Assembly (NCBI RefSeq): GCF_001911425.1
Contig: NZ_MPPL01000001.1
Location: 5,537,079 to 5,591,425, forward strand
Direction of reading: 5' to 3'
DNA length: 54,347 bases
DNA from: Mucilaginibacter polytrichastri
Lineage (GTDB): Bacteria > Bacteroidota > Bacteroidia > Sphingobacteriales > Sphingobacteriaceae
In this document: piece after piece, positions 40,559 through 51,478 of the stretch
How the letters are laid out: the number at the start of each line of letters is the position of its first letter
Position numbering within the stretch: position 1 is the stretch's first letter
The notes under the pieces: generated by a model
The model's database searches: none
Seen by the model: only the letters and a program-made list of their open reading frames with translations
What the model was told of the DNA's origin: nothing
Program-made: the position numbers and the translations under genes

Positions 40559-42841
40559 ATGAATAAAACGAACAGAAACCTCGACGCCCTAAATTATCAC
40601 TCTAAAGGGCGCCCTGGCAAAATACAGGTAGTGCCTACCAAACCAACCAATTCGCAACGGGATTTAACCATGGCTTACTCGCCGGGTGTTGCGCAACCCT
40701 GTTTAGAAATTGCTAAAAACGTTGACGATGTTTATAAATATACTGCCAAGGGTAACCTTGTAGCTGTAATAAGCAACGGTACTGCGGTATTGGGTTTAGG
40801 CAATATTGGCCCCGAGGCCAGTAAGCCGGTAATGGAAGGTAAAGGCCTGCTGTTTAAAATCTATGCCGATATCGATGTGTTCGATTTGGAGATCAATGCT
40901 ACCACTGTAGATGAATTTGTAAATATTGTAAAGGCCCTGGAGCCAACCTTCGGCGGTATTAACCTCGAAGATATTTCGGCGCCAACCTGTTTTGAAATAG
41001 AGCGCCGTTTAAAAGCCGAGATGAACATCCCGGTAATGCACGATGATCAGCACGGTACAGCCATTATTTCTGGCGCAGCCTTAATGAATGCCTGCGAATT
41101 GCAGGGAAAAAAGCTAAGCGAAATTAAAATGGTAGTTAACGGGGCAGGTGCTGCCGCGGTTAGCTGCTCAAAAATGTACCTGTCGCTGGGTGTTAAGCCA
41201 GAGAATATGGTAATGTTTGATATCAATGGGGTATTAGACCAAAGCCGTACCGACCTGGACGCGATGCGCCAGCAGTTTGCCACCAGCCGTACCGATGTTA
41301 AAACGCTTGCCGATGCCATGAAAGACGCCGACGTATTTGTAGGCCTTTCTGCCGGTAATGTGGTTAAGCCGGATATGGTGCGTAGCATGGCACCAAACCC
41401 TATTGTGTTTGCCATGGCCAATCCCGAGCCCGAAATTGATTACGAAAGTGCCATTGCCACTCGCGATGATTTGATTATGGCAACCGGCCGCTCCGATTTT
41501 CCTAACCAGGTAAATAACGTACTGGGTTTCCCATACATTTTCCGTGGTGCGTTAGATGTAAGGGCTACTGCCATTAACGAGGAGATGAAGCAGGCGGCGG
41601 CCATTGCCATTGCCGAGCTGACTAAAAAACCGGTACCCGAAGCGGTAAACCTGGCTTATAATGCCAAAAACTTAAAATTTGGCAGGGATTATATTATTCC
41701 TAAACCGATGGATCAGCGCCTGATCACCGAGGTATCTATTGCAGTTGCCAAAGCAGCAGTAGCATCCGGTGTGGCTCGTAAAGTGATTACCGATTGGGAT
41801 GCTTATGCCGAAGAACTAAGAAGCCGAATTGGTAAAGACGACCGTATATTACGTAACATATCTATTAAAGCCAAAGAACATCCTAAACGTGTGGTGTTTG
41901 CCGAGGCCGATAATTATAAAATACTAAAGGCCGCCCAAATTGTTAAAGATGAGGGTATAGCTACGCCGATATTGTTGGGTAACATCGACAAGATTAAAAA
42001 GATTATGGAGGAGACGGAGCTTGAACTGGGCGACGTTCGCATGATTGATCCGCGTAAGGAAAATGCGCCTTGTGTGGAGGAGTATGCCAATTACTTATAC
42101 AACAAGCGCCAGCGCCGGGGTATTACGCTATACGAAGCCCGCAAAATGATGTGGGACCGTAACTATTATGGTGCCTGCATGGTGCAATTTGGCGAAGCGG
42201 ATGCGCTGATCTCCGGTTTAACAAAGAGTTACGGCAGCACCGTTAAACCTGCCCTGCAAATTATAGGTACCGAGCCCGGTGTAAGCCGTGTGGCTGGTAT
42301 GTATATGATGATAACCCCAAAAGGCCCTGTGTTTTTTGGCGATACTACAGTAAACGTAAACCCAACTGTTGAAGAGCTGGTGGATATAACGGTACTGGTA
42401 GAGCGGTCTGTAAAACAGTTTAATATTCAGCCGCGGGTTGCGCTTTTATCATACTCCAACTTTGGCTCAAATGATGGCATCATTCCAGAAAAATCACGCG
42501 AAGCGGTAAAGATCTTACACGAGAAATATCCCGATATGATAGTGGATGGCGAGATGCAGGCCAACTTTGCTATCAACTCGGCATTATTAAGCGATAACTT
42601 CCCTTTTTCAACCCTTAACGGTACACCGGCCAATACATTAATATTCCCTAATCTCGAGTCGGGTAATATTGCCTATAAATTATTGCAGGAGCTTGGCGGA
42701 GCCGAGGCGGTTGGCCCCATCTTGCTGGGCTTAAGCAAGCCGGTACATGTGCTGCAGTTGGGCAGTTCGGTACGCGAAATAGTAAACATGGTTACTATTG
42801 CCGTATTGGATGCGCAGCAAAAAGAACAAAATGAACAATAA
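40559..42841 (+). CDS. NADP-dependent malic enzyme with phosphotransacetylase-like C-terminal half (MaeB type)
   Basis: MaeB decarboxylates malate to pyruvate with reduction of NADP, feeding anaplerosis and NADPH supply. The 760-residue protein has the malic enzyme N-terminal part (MAYSPGVAQPCLEIA near 35-50; GTAVLGLGNIGPEAS around 74-88), an NAD-binding domain (VVNGAGAAAVSCSKMYLSLG near 192-211), and a C-terminal phosphotransacetylase-like half (about 430-760), which in MaeB regulates rather than catalyses. The MaeB architecture is complete. It stands alone, 118 bases after the transglycosylase; a TAATTTTA box (40533-40540) may be its promoter. Confidence 0.93.
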   Translation: MNKTNRNLDALNYHSKGRPGKIQVVPTKPTNSQRDLTMAYSPGVAQPCLEIAKNVDDVYKYTAKGNLVAVISNGTAVLGLGNIGPEASKPVMEGKGLLFKIYADIDVFDLEINATTVDEFVNIVKALEPTFGGINLEDISAPTCFEIERRLKAEMNIPVMHDDQHGTAIISGAALMNACELQGKKLSEIKMVVNGAGAAAVSCSKMYLSLGVKPENMVMFDINGVLDQSRTDLDAMRQQFATSRTDVKTLADAMKDADVFVGLSAGNVVKPDMVRSMAPNPIVFAMANPEPEIDYESAIATRDDLIMATGRSDFPNQVNNVLGFPYIFRGALDVRATAINEEMKQAAAIAIAELTKKPVPEAVNLAYNAKNLKFGRDYIIPKPMDQRLITEVSIAVAKAAVASGVARKVITDWDAYAEELRSRIGKDDRILRNISIKAKEHPKRVVFAEADNYKILKAAQIVKDEGIATPILLGNIDKIKKIMEETELELGDVRMIDPRKENAPCVEEYANYLYNKRQRRGITLYEARKMMWDRNYYGACMVQFGEADALISGLTKSYGSTVKPALQIIGTEPGVSRVAGMYMMITPKGPVFFGDTTVNVNPTVEELVDITVLVERSVKQFNIQPRVALLSYSNFGSNDGIIPEKSREAVKILHEKYPDMIVDGEMQANFAINSALLSDNFPFSTLNGTPANTLIFPNLESGNIAYKLLQELGGAEAVGPILLGLSKPVHVLQLGSSVREIVNMVTIAVLDAQQKEQNEQ

Positions 42842-42878
42842 GCCAGATTGCTTTTTAATTTATATTAGCTGTAGATAA

Positions 42879-43463
42879 ATGTTTGATTACATTGAAGGTA
42901 AAATGGTGTTTAAATCGCCGGCGTATGCAATTATTGATGTGGGTGGTATAGGCTACCACATCAATATTTCGGTTAATACGTACGCAAAACTTGGAGCTCT
43001 GAACAGCTTTAAACTTTATACATGGTTGCACGTAAAAGAGGATGCGCACACCCTGTATGGTTTTGCCGACGAAGGCGAGCGAAGGTTGTTTTTGCACCTG
43101 ATCTCGGTTTCGGGTATCGGGCCAAATACAGCAAGGATGATGTTATCATCCATTACGCCCGAAGAGATACAAGATGCTATTGTAAAAGGCAATGTATCAA
43201 CCATACAACGTATAAAGGGTATCGGGCCCAAATCGGCACAAAGGCTGATATTGGAATTACAGGATAAATTGAAAAAAGACGGCCCGGATACTTTGATAAA
43301 CGTGCCGATAAATTATACTGTTAAAGATGAGGCCTTAAGTGCACTGATTATGCTGGGTTTTGCACGTAATATAGCCGATAAAGTACTGGACAGTGAGATA
43401 AGAAAACAAACCGGAGACCTAAATGTGGAGCAGCTTATAAAAGCAGCCCTCAAAAATTTATAG
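42879..43463 (+). CDS. ruvA: Holliday junction branch migration protein RuvA
   Basis: RuvA tetramers hold four-way DNA junctions and load the RuvB motor. The 194-residue protein shows the N-terminal OB fold (MFDYIEGKMVFKSPAYAIIDVGGIGYHI), the tandem helix-hairpin-helix region around residues 70-125 (SVSGIGPNTARMML, IKGIGPKSAQRLILELQDKL), and the small C-terminal RuvB-contacting domain (DEALSALIMLGFARN ... VEQLIKAALKNL). All parts are intact. The gene is followed 29 bases later by sprA, an order that recurs across Bacteroidota genomes. ruvB is not present here. Confidence 0.95.
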   Translation: MFDYIEGKMVFKSPAYAIIDVGGIGYHINISVNTYAKLGALNSFKLYTWLHVKEDAHTLYGFADEGERRLFLHLISVSGIGPNTARMMLSSITPEEIQDAIVKGNVSTIQRIKGIGPKSAQRLILELQDKLKKDGPDTLINVPINYTVKDEALSALIMLGFARNIADKVLDSEIRKQTGDLNVEQLIKAALKNL

Positions 43464-43492
43464 ATTTATAGAAGAAACTTTTTACTAACCGC

Positions 43493-46400
43493 TTGATTAA
43501 AAACCTTACACTCAAAGCTGTAGTTTTTTTTATTCTGATTGCTGCTTTTGGCGGCACAAGTAACTCCTTTGCCCAGCAAAATCAAGCGGTAAACCTCAAA
43601 GACACCACTGCTGCAAAACAACCTGCCCGCCCGCCGGCCCGCAGAAAAGATTCTGTTACCGTACAACAATCATTGTATCCATTAGGTACACGCAACAGCC
43701 GTATGCTGGAGGGGGTATTAGAACCCGACCCTCCAAACCTGGTGCGCACCATTACTTATGACGCTGCAACCAACCGATATATATTGATTGAAAAGGTTGG
43801 TAACCTGTATTATAGAGCGCCGCAATACCTAACCTTCACACAATACCTCGACTTAATGCAGCGGCAAAACCAGCGGCAGTATTTCCAGCAGTTGTCTGAT
43901 AACTATGCCTATGCTTCACAGCAGCCGGGTTTTATACCGCAAATAAACATCCGGAGCAGAACCTTTGAGCAAATATTTGGCAGTTCAGTAATTGATATCC
44001 GCCCGCAGGGATCGGCCGAAATGATTTTTGCAGGCCAGGTTAACAGTAACCAGAACCCGCTGCTTAATACCAAGCAGCGCAGTGTGTTCAATTTTAATTT
44101 CGATCAAAAGATCCAGATGAACGTGGTGGGTAATATTGGCGATAAATTAAAAATCTCTACCAATTACAATACCGATGCTCAGTTTCAGTTTGATAACCAG
44201 GTTAAGCTAGACTATACCGGCCATGCCGATGAGATCATTCAGAAAATTGAGGCGGGTACGGTAAGCATGCCGCTAAATACCTCGCTTATTACAGGTACGC
44301 AGGCCCTGTTTGGTGTAAAAACTAAACTGAAGTTTGGTAACCTCGATGTAACCAGTATTTTTTCACAACAACGGTCGCAATCAAAAACCATTACCATAAC
44401 CAATGGGGCGCAACAGGGTAATTTTAAACTTACCCCCGCAGATTATGAGGCGAACAAGCACTACTTTTTAGCCCAGTTTTTTAGAGATAATTATAACAAG
44501 GCGCTGGCTAATATTCCCATTATCAGCTCTAACGTAAACATTACTAAAATTGAGGTGTGGACAACAAATCGCAGCAGTACCACAACAGACTCGCGCGATA
44601 TCATGGCTTTCCTGGATTTGGCCGAAAACAAGCCGTATAATACTAATTTAGTAAGCGGGGCGGGCGGCTCGGGTTTACCGGCCGGTTTCCTGAGCAATAA
44701 TTTTACGCAGCAATCTAATAACCTGTTAAAAAATATAAGCACTTTACCGGGTAACCCAAAATACACCAGTTCTAGCGCCATTGCACAGTACTTTCAGTCG
44801 AGCGGGGCTACAGATAACTACGCCAAGCTTACTTATGCCCGGAAGTTGACAGATAAGGAATTTACGCTGCATCCGCAGTTGGGATACATTTCCTTAAATT
44901 ATCCCTTAAATAATGATGAGGTACTGGCTGTAGCATATCGCTACACCTATAACGGGGTTGAGTACCAGGTTGGTGAGTTTTCTACAGATGTGCCTGTAGA
45001 CCCGGTTAACCCCAAAACACTATATGTAAAGTTGTTAAAAAATACAGTGTTAAAAACGGGTTTACCCACCTGGAAACTGATGATGAAAAACATCTATTCG
45101 CTTGGTGCATACCAGATCAGCCCTCAGAATTTTAAGGTGACGATTTCCCGCCTGGATGAAAAATCGGGTATCGCAAAGCCAATAATGGACGAGGGAACCA
45201 AAACCAAAAGCAAACTCTGGATTCAGCTTGCCGGGCTTGATAACTTAAACCAGCAAAATGATAAGGTACCCGATGGCTATTTCGATTTTTTAGAGGGCAT
45301 CACTATCGATTCGCAAAACGGGCGGATCATGTTCCCGGTAGTAGAGCCTTTTGGTTCTGACCTGGCCAGGCAGTTTGCGCCGGGTGAAACAGATCTCATC
45401 AGCCGGTATACCTATCAGCCTATATATGACTCTACCAAAACCATTGCACAACAGTTTTTTCCCAATTTAAACAGGTATGTTATCCAGGGTACTTACTCAT
45501 CGCAGGGTGGTTCAGAGTATCAGCTTAATGCCTTAAATATTCCGCAGGGCTCGGTAATTGTAACAGCCGGTAGTTTAAAGCTGACAGAAGGAACCGACTT
45601 TAGCGTAGATTATAACAGCGGCCGGATCCGTATTATTAATACGGCATTGCTGCAATCGGGGCAACCCATCAATGTAACGGTAGAAAACAATGAGCTGTTT
45701 GGGGTGCAGCAAAAAACCCTGTACGGTACCCGCCTGGATTATAAAATGAATAATAACCTGAGGCTAGGCGGTACTATTATGCACCTTACAGAGCAGCCCA
45801 TTACACAAAAGGAGATTGTTGGCCAGGAGTCGATATCTAATACCATTTGGGGTATGGATGCTAATTATAGTTCGGCCTCGCGGATGTTAACGCGGCTGGT
45901 AGATAAAATACCCGGCATTAATACCAAGGCGCCATCATCTGTTACATTTAACGGCGAATTTGCCCAATTATTACCCGGTAGCCCGAGCGCACTAAACTTT
46001 GCAGGTTCAAAAAAGGGGACATCCTATCTGGATGATTTTGAAAACAGCACCTCGGTTATTGATATTAAAAGTGCAATTAGCTGGCAAATTTCGGGAACGC
46101 CGCAAATGTTTCCCGAGTCGCAAAGCTTCAATGATTTAAGTTATGGTTATAACCGCGCCTTGCTCGCGTTTTATAATATAGACCCTATATTTTATACCAA
46201 TACCAGCACAGTATTAACAGGCAATACCAGGGCCGAACTATCAAACCATTATGTACGTGAGGTATTGCAAACAGAGGTTTTTCCTTACAAACAATCGGTA
46301 ACCGGCACCCCGCTTATTTTGCCAACGCTCGATCTTGCCTTTTATCCTACCATACGTGGCCCGTATAACTATACCACAACAGGGATAAACAGCAATGGTA

Positions 46401-49400
46401 CTTTGCAAAACCCGCAGAGTCGCTGGGGGGGCATGTTCCGCAAAATAGAGACCAATGATTTTGAATCGCTTAACGTAGCCTATATTTCATTTTGGGTGAT
46501 GGATCCTTTTATTTACAAACCGCACTCTGCCGGTGGCGATCTGTATTTTAACCTGGGTAGTATATCTGAAGATATTTTGAAGGATGGCCGTAAAGGTTTA
46601 GAAAACGGCTTGCCTGTAAACGGCGATCTAAGTACAGTTGACGAAACCACCTGGGGCCGTGTACCACGTTTACAGCCGGTTATCAATGCTTTTGATAACG
46701 ACCCAAATTCGCGAAAGTTGCAGGATGTGGGTTTGGATGGTATGAATGACGTTGATGAGCAAAGAAAGTTTGCGCCATTTGTACAACAGGTAAAAGGTGC
46801 TTTAACAGCCACAGCGGCTGCGGCTGTAACCGCCGATCCATCGTCTGATAATTATGTATATTATCGCGGCCCGCAGCTCGACCAAACCAATGCGGGGATA
46901 TTGCAGCGTTACAGCAAGTACAATAATACAGAGGGTAACTCTAAAACGGCAGAGCAATCAAAGGCCGATCTGGGCCTGGAAACATCGGCTTCTACTTCAC
47001 TGCCAGACGGTGAGGACATTAACCGGGATAATGACATGAGCCAGGATGATGAATACTTTCAGTACAAAGTATCCATGCGCCCGCAGGATTTAACGGTTGG
47101 GCAAAACTTTATTAATGACAAAATTACATCGCAGGTAAAGCTGGCTAATGGTACTACACAAGCTGTTACCTGGTATCAGTTTAAAATCCCTATTGCTAAT
47201 TACACTTCTAAAACCGGTAATATCGAAGATTTTAAAAGTATCCGTTTTGTGCGGATGTTTATGACCAACTTTGCCGATACTGCCGTTTTACGTTTTGCCA
47301 GCTTACAGTTTGAACGGGGCGAATGGCGTAGTTTTAACTCTGAGAATAGCAATGTAAATGTAATTGCCGATCCGGCTATCGTAAACCCACCGCTGGATAA
47401 TTCGAATTTAGATGTAACTACCGTAAGTATTGAACAAAACGGTACACGCTCGCCTATACCATACGTTGTGCCGCCGGGTATTACCCGCCAGCGCGATTAC
47501 AACAATTTGCAAACCAATACACAGCTAAATGAGCAATCGCTTTCGGTTGGGGTAACCAACCTGCGGGATGGCTACTCGCGGGCAGCCTACAAATTGTTTA
47601 GTACCGACCTGCGATCGTACAAAAACATTAACATGTTTATCCATGCCGAAGGCACTTCGGTTAAAGATAATGACCTAAGCGCCTTTATCCGCCTGGGGGT
47701 GGATTACCAGGATAACTATTACGAATATGAAATTCCGCTAAAGGTAACACTGGCCAATACCAGCGACCCCAACGCGATATGGCCGGATGTAAACAGCTTG
47801 AACATAGCGCTCGACCTTTTAACCAATGCTAAGCTGGCGCGTAACCATGCCAGGCTTAACGGGCAGCCATGGCCACTTACAGTGCCCTATACCTTAATGG
47901 ACGGCAAAAATAAAGTAACTATTAAAGGCCAGCCGGATCTGAGCAGGCTGGTAACGATTATGCTTGGGGTGCGGAACCCCTATAAAGGAAGTAATACCAA
48001 TACTACAGACGATGGGATGGATAAAACCGGCATTGTATGGTTTGATGAATTAAGGCTTACCAATTTTGATCAGCGGGGCGGTTGGGCAGCAACAGCCAGG
48101 GTAAATGCAAAGCTGGCCGATTTTGCTGATGTTACCGTAGCCGGAAGTAAGAGTACTGTTGGCTTTGGTACAATAGACCAAGGCGTGAGCGACAGGAGCA
48201 GGAGTGACAACCAGGCTTACGATGTGGCCACAAATATGGAGCTTGGCAAGTTTTTTCCGGATAAGAGCGGGATCCATATCCCGGTTTTCGTAAACGTATC
48301 TTCACAGATGAGTATGCCGCAGTACGACCCATCGCAGCCTGATATCTTACTGAAAACTTCGCTCGACGCAGCAACGAGTCAGAAAGAACGAGACTCGATA
48401 AAAAGTGTGAGCCAGGATTACACCATACGGAAAAGCATCAACCTGACCAATGTACATAAATCTAAAACTACAGCATCTGCACCCAACCATTTATGGGACA
48501 TTGAGAATTTTAATACTACGTTATCATACAGCCAATATGAGCATCATGATTTTACCACGCAAAACGACCTGGAAAAAACTTACCACGTAGCGTTTGCCTA
48601 TAATTACAATAATCAGCCTAAATATTACAGCCCTTTTGATAAGGTGATCAAAAATAATATGCTGGCGCTTTTCAGGGATATTAACTTTAGCATCCTGCCA
48701 TCGAGATTAAACCTTGCCATTAATTTCGATCGTTTTTACTCGGAGAATACCCTGCGGAATAACGACCCGAATAATTATATCCCGATACCTACAACGTTTA
48801 ATAAAAACTTCCTGATAACTCGCGTATATGGCATAGGCTGGAACCTGACCAAAAACCTGCAGATGGATATTGATGCTACCAACCTGTCTGTAGTTGATGA
48901 ACCTGCCGGCCGTGTTAACGGCCTTAAGCGCGATACCCTATGGGACAACCTATTGAAACTGGGGCGCACCACCAATTATAACCACACGCTCAACTTTAAT
49001 TACAACGTGCCGTTTAACAAAATACCCGGTTTAGATTTTATGACCATGGTGGCACGTTACAGCACACACTTTAACTGGCAAAGCCAGCCCGAGTTTGCGC
49101 TCAACAGCTCGGCATATGATGTGGGTAACAGTATCCAAAACTCGCGTACGGTGCAGTTTAACCCAACGTTGAACCTCATGACGCTGTATAACAAGTTTGG
49201 TTTTATCCGCAAATCGGGCAATAATCAGCTGGATAAAAAGGGCGGCGGTTCGGCAGCAGATTTCTTTATAGGTGTTTTAACCAGTATTAAAAACATAAGC
49301 GGTACCTATACCCGTACAGAAGGTACATTTTTACCGGGCTATCTGCCGCAATCAAACCTGGCAGGGCAGGATCTTAATTATAATGCGCCGGGCATCGGTT

Positions 49401-50611
49401 TCTTGCTGGGCAGCCAGGCCGATTTGCGCACCAAAGCAATAGCCAACGGGTGGATCTCTACAGATACGTTACAAAATCAGCTTTATGTAACCACACTTAA
49501 TGAGGATATGCACTTTAGGGCAGTAATAGAGCCATTTAAAGATCTGCGGATAGAACTTACCGCTCTAAAAACACAGGATAGGACTTACCAAAGTAATTTT
49601 AAATACGATGTAACCACCAATAGCTTTCAAAATCAAAGCCCAATTACATCTGGCGATTACAGCATATCATACATGACCATAGCTACCGCATTCTCCAAGG
49701 TATCCGGGGTTGATAATACATCAAAGCCATACCAAAAAATGCTGGATAACCGGGCTATTATTTCACAGCGGCTTGCCCAGGCAAATCCAAACTCTAAGGG
49801 GCAAACAAACGGGTATGCCGATGGCTATAGCGCTACCCAGCAAAATGTACTGATCCCGGCATTCCTTGCGGCTTACGGGGGTAAAAATGCATCCAGCGTG
49901 AGCCTTAATAATTTCCCGGCCATACCGATACCCAACTGGCAGATCACCTATAATGGCTTAAGCCGATTGCCTTTTTTCCAGGAACTGTTTGATTCGTTCG
50001 ATCTGCGAAACGGCTACAGGGCCACATTTACCGTAAACAGTTATAACACGTTACTGCAATACAAAGAGCAAAATGGCGCTTCTTTTGCCCGCGATGTAAA
50101 CAACGACTTTTTACCGTTCTACCAATTTTCGCAGGTTACTATATTTGAACAGTTTGTGCCTTTGCTGGGGGTCGATATCAGGTTTAAAAACAATGTAACC
50201 ACCAATTTCGAATACCGTAAAAGCCGTACCTTAAGCCTAAGCCTGCTTAACAGCCAGCTGGCCCAGCAAAACGAAAATATTGTGGTGTTTGGCTTTGGCT
50301 ACCGTACCCGTAATTTCAGGTTCCCGTTTGGTTTGTTTAGTAATATGAAGCCCAATAATGATGTTAACTTTAAGCTGGATATTGCAGTGCGCGATAACAA
50401 AACGCTGATATACCGCGCCGATATTGTAAGTGCCGAAATATCGTCGGGTGCGCAGAATATTACCTACAGGCCGTCTATTGATTATGTGATCAATCAGCGG
50501 TTTAATATGAGCATCTTTTACGATTCTAATATTACCAAGCCTTATACATCGCAGTCATTTAATACCGCTTTTAGCAACTTTGGTATCAACCTAAAACTAT
50601 TGCTGCAATAA
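43493..50611 (+). CDS. sprA: cell-surface protein SprA, type IX secretion outer-membrane translocon
   Basis: SprA (Sov in Porphyromonas) is the giant 36-strand outer-membrane barrel of the type IX secretion system, needed for gliding and surface-protein export. The 2372 residues, signal peptide (residues about 5-28, ending SNSFAQ), RTITYDAATNRYILIEKVGN, SVIDIRPQGSAEMIFAG and SVTFNGEFAQLLPGSP segments and the position after ruvA all fit. The start is TTG (43493); a stop lies 24 bases upstream in frame and no ATG or GTG is available between. Terminator-like hairpin at 50611 follows. Presence implies that the organism exports proteins with T9SS C-terminal signals. Confidence 0.95.
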   Translation: MIKNLTLKAVVFFILIAAFGGTSNSFAQQNQAVNLKDTTAAKQPARPPARRKDSVTVQQSLYPLGTRNSRMLEGVLEPDPPNLVRTITYDAATNRYILIEKVGNLYYRAPQYLTFTQYLDLMQRQNQRQYFQQLSDNYAYASQQPGFIPQINIRSRTFEQIFGSSVIDIRPQGSAEMIFAGQVNSNQNPLLNTKQRSVFNFNFDQKIQMNVVGNIGDKLKISTNYNTDAQFQFDNQVKLDYTGHADEIIQKIEAGTVSMPLNTSLITGTQALFGVKTKLKFGNLDVTSIFSQQRSQSKTITITNGAQQGNFKLTPADYEANKHYFLAQFFRDNYNKALANIPIISSNVNITKIEVWTTNRSSTTTDSRDIMAFLDLAENKPYNTNLVSGAGGSGLPAGFLSNNFTQQSNNLLKNISTLPGNPKYTSSSAIAQYFQSSGATDNYAKLTYARKLTDKEFTLHPQLGYISLNYPLNNDEVLAVAYRYTYNGVEYQVGEFSTDVPVDPVNPKTLYVKLLKNTVLKTGLPTWKLMMKNIYSLGAYQISPQNFKVTISRLDEKSGIAKPIMDEGTKTKSKLWIQLAGLDNLNQQNDKVPDGYFDFLEGITIDSQNGRIMFPVVEPFGSDLARQFAPGETDLISRYTYQPIYDSTKTIAQQFFPNLNRYVIQGTYSSQGGSEYQLNALNIPQGSVIVTAGSLKLTEGTDFSVDYNSGRIRIINTALLQSGQPINVTVENNELFGVQQKTLYGTRLDYKMNNNLRLGGTIMHLTEQPITQKEIVGQESISNTIWGMDANYSSASRMLTRLVDKIPGINTKAPSSVTFNGEFAQLLPGSPSALNFAGSKKGTSYLDDFENSTSVIDIKSAISWQISGTPQMFPESQSFNDLSYGYNRALLAFYNIDPIFYTNTSTVLTGNTRAELSNHYVREVLQTEVFPYKQSVTGTPLILPTLDLAFYPTIRGPYNYTTTGINSNGTLQNPQSRWGGMFRKIETNDFESLNVAYISFWVMDPFIYKPHSAGGDLYFNLGSISEDILKDGRKGLENGLPVNGDLSTVDETTWGRVPRLQPVINAFDNDPNSRKLQDVGLDGMNDVDEQRKFAPFVQQVKGALTATAAAAVTADPSSDNYVYYRGPQLDQTNAGILQRYSKYNNTEGNSKTAEQSKADLGLETSASTSLPDGEDINRDNDMSQDDEYFQYKVSMRPQDLTVGQNFINDKITSQVKLANGTTQAVTWYQFKIPIANYTSKTGNIEDFKSIRFVRMFMTNFADTAVLRFASLQFERGEWRSFNSENSNVNVIADPAIVNPPLDNSNLDVTTVSIEQNGTRSPIPYVVPPGITRQRDYNNLQTNTQLNEQSLSVGVTNLRDGYSRAAYKLFSTDLRSYKNINMFIHAEGTSVKDNDLSAFIRLGVDYQDNYYEYEIPLKVTLANTSDPNAIWPDVNSLNIALDLLTNAKLARNHARLNGQPWPLTVPYTLMDGKNKVTIKGQPDLSRLVTIMLGVRNPYKGSNTNTTDDGMDKTGIVWFDELRLTNFDQRGGWAATARVNAKLADFADVTVAGSKSTVGFGTIDQGVSDRSRSDNQAYDVATNMELGKFFPDKSGIHIPVFVNVSSQMSMPQYDPSQPDILLKTSLDAATSQKERDSIKSVSQDYTIRKSINLTNVHKSKTTASAPNHLWDIENFNTTLSYSQYEHHDFTTQNDLEKTYHVAFAYNYNNQPKYYSPFDKVIKNNMLALFRDINFSILPSRLNLAINFDRFYSENTLRNNDPNNYIPIPTTFNKNFLITRVYGIGWNLTKNLQMDIDATNLSVVDEPAGRVNGLKRDTLWDNLLKLGRTTNYNHTLNFNYNVPFNKIPGLDFMTMVARYSTHFNWQSQPEFALNSSAYDVGNSIQNSRTVQFNPTLNLMTLYNKFGFIRKSGNNQLDKKGGGSAADFFIGVLTSIKNISGTYTRTEGTFLPGYLPQSNLAGQDLNYNAPGIGFLLGSQADLRTKAIANGWISTDTLQNQLYVTTLNEDMHFRAVIEPFKDLRIELTALKTQDRTYQSNFKYDVTTNSFQNQSPITSGDYSISYMTIATAFSKVSGVDNTSKPYQKMLDNRAIISQRLAQANPNSKGQTNGYADGYSATQQNVLIPAFLAAYGGKNASSVSLNNFPAIPIPNWQITYNGLSRLPFFQELFDSFDLRNGYRATFTVNSYNTLLQYKEQNGASFARDVNNDFLPFYQFSQVTIFEQFVPLLGVDIRFKNNVTTNFEYRKSRTLSLSLLNSQLAQQNENIVVFGFGYRTRNFRFPFGLFSNMKPNNDVNFKLDIAVRDNKTLIYRADIVSAEISSGAQNITYRPSIDYVINQRFNMSIFYDSNITKPYTSQSFNTAFSNFGINLKLLLQ

Positions 50612-50640
50612 AAAAGCACCGCCGTTACCGGCGATGCTTT
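50611..50640 (-). terminator. convergent terminator between sprA and the head-GIN gene
   Basis: Stem built of AAAGCA, CGCCG and their complements around a short TTAC loop. On the minus strand a run of T follows (plus-strand A at 50610-50615), so it ends the head-GIN transcript; it may also slow plus-strand transcription from sprA. Confidence 0.75.
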
Positions 50641-50659
50641 GATTTGAATTTTAAGCTGA

Positions 50660-51379
50660 TTACATTTTTTGTACGCTGCCAGAGCCTACTTTGTGTTTAG
50701 TAACTTCGGCATTGCCGCTATAATACACATTACCTGCACCCACTAAGGTTGCGTTAATAGACTTGTCGGCTTTGATATAAACATTGCCAGAACCACTAAT
50801 AGTAATTGAAGCAGTTTGTGTACTGAAGTTCTTGGCTTTAATTTCTCCCGAGCCGCTGATAAAAGCACTTACCGAAGCAGCGCTTCCGCTGATATCAATA
50901 CTGCCCGAACCGCTTAACCTGGTAGTAAGTTCGTTGCTAACCTTTGCAGTAGGGATAGTAATCGTGCCAGAACCGCTTAGGATAGCTTTAAAATCGCTGG
51001 CGGTAACGGTACCTTCAACAGTTGTATTGCCGGAACCGGCGTTGGCTATCGAAGACAATGTGCGGGCATAAATAGTAACGTCGGCTGTTTTAACATGATA
51101 GTCTTCTCTTTTTAAACTAAAGCCGGGCCTTTTAAAACGCACCGTTAATGAGCCGTTATCAACTACGGTTTCTACCTTGTCAATATATTCGGCATCAACG
51201 CTTAGTTTAACACCTTCTTTATTGCCCAATATAACACGTACCTTAAACGGGCCTGCAATTGAAACACCGCTATAGCCGGCAACATCGCGTGTTTGCTCGG
51301 TTACAGCCTGGGCCGAAACATGTAGTGCTGAAGCCATAAATGCTATGGCTGATAATAAAGTAAAAGCAAATTTTTTCAT
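50660..51379 (-). CDS. head GIN domain (DUF2807) exported protein
   Basis: A 239-residue protein with a signal peptide (MKKFAFTLLSAIAFMASALHVSAQA). The mature part is the head-GIN/DUF2807 repeat: regular units with GSG turns (GSGNTTVEG, LSGSGTITI, LSGSGSIDI, ISGSGEIKA, ISGSGNVYI, VGAGNVYYSG) that build a right-handed beta-helix. The family is described as a putative auto-transporter adhesin in Bacteroidota, but no function has been shown. It is expected in the periplasm or at the cell surface. It is single, convergent with sprA, and followed upstream by the AsmA-like gene on the same strand after about 100 bases. Confidence 0.85.
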   Translation of the reverse strand: MKKFAFTLLSAIAFMASALHVSAQAVTEQTRDVAGYSGVSIAGPFKVRVILGNKEGVKLSVDAEYIDKVETVVDNGSLTVRFKRPGFSLKREDYHVKTADVTIYARTLSSIANAGSGNTTVEGTVTASDFKAILSGSGTITIPTAKVSNELTTRLSGSGSIDISGSAASVSAFISGSGEIKAKNFSTQTASITISGSGNVYIKADKSINATLVGAGNVYYSGNAEVTKHKVGSGSVQKM

Positions 51380-51478
51380 AATGCGATATTCGTAATTTTA
51401 TATAAGACGTAAAAAATGATAAACAGTTGCGTTGGTTAACTGCTTTTTTGGATTGAGGGGAAGCGTTTTACTCAGCAA

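Noticed and set aside
50784..51071. A plus-strand frame with repeated PEPL units
   Set aside because: It is the antisense reading of the GSG repeats in the head-GIN gene.
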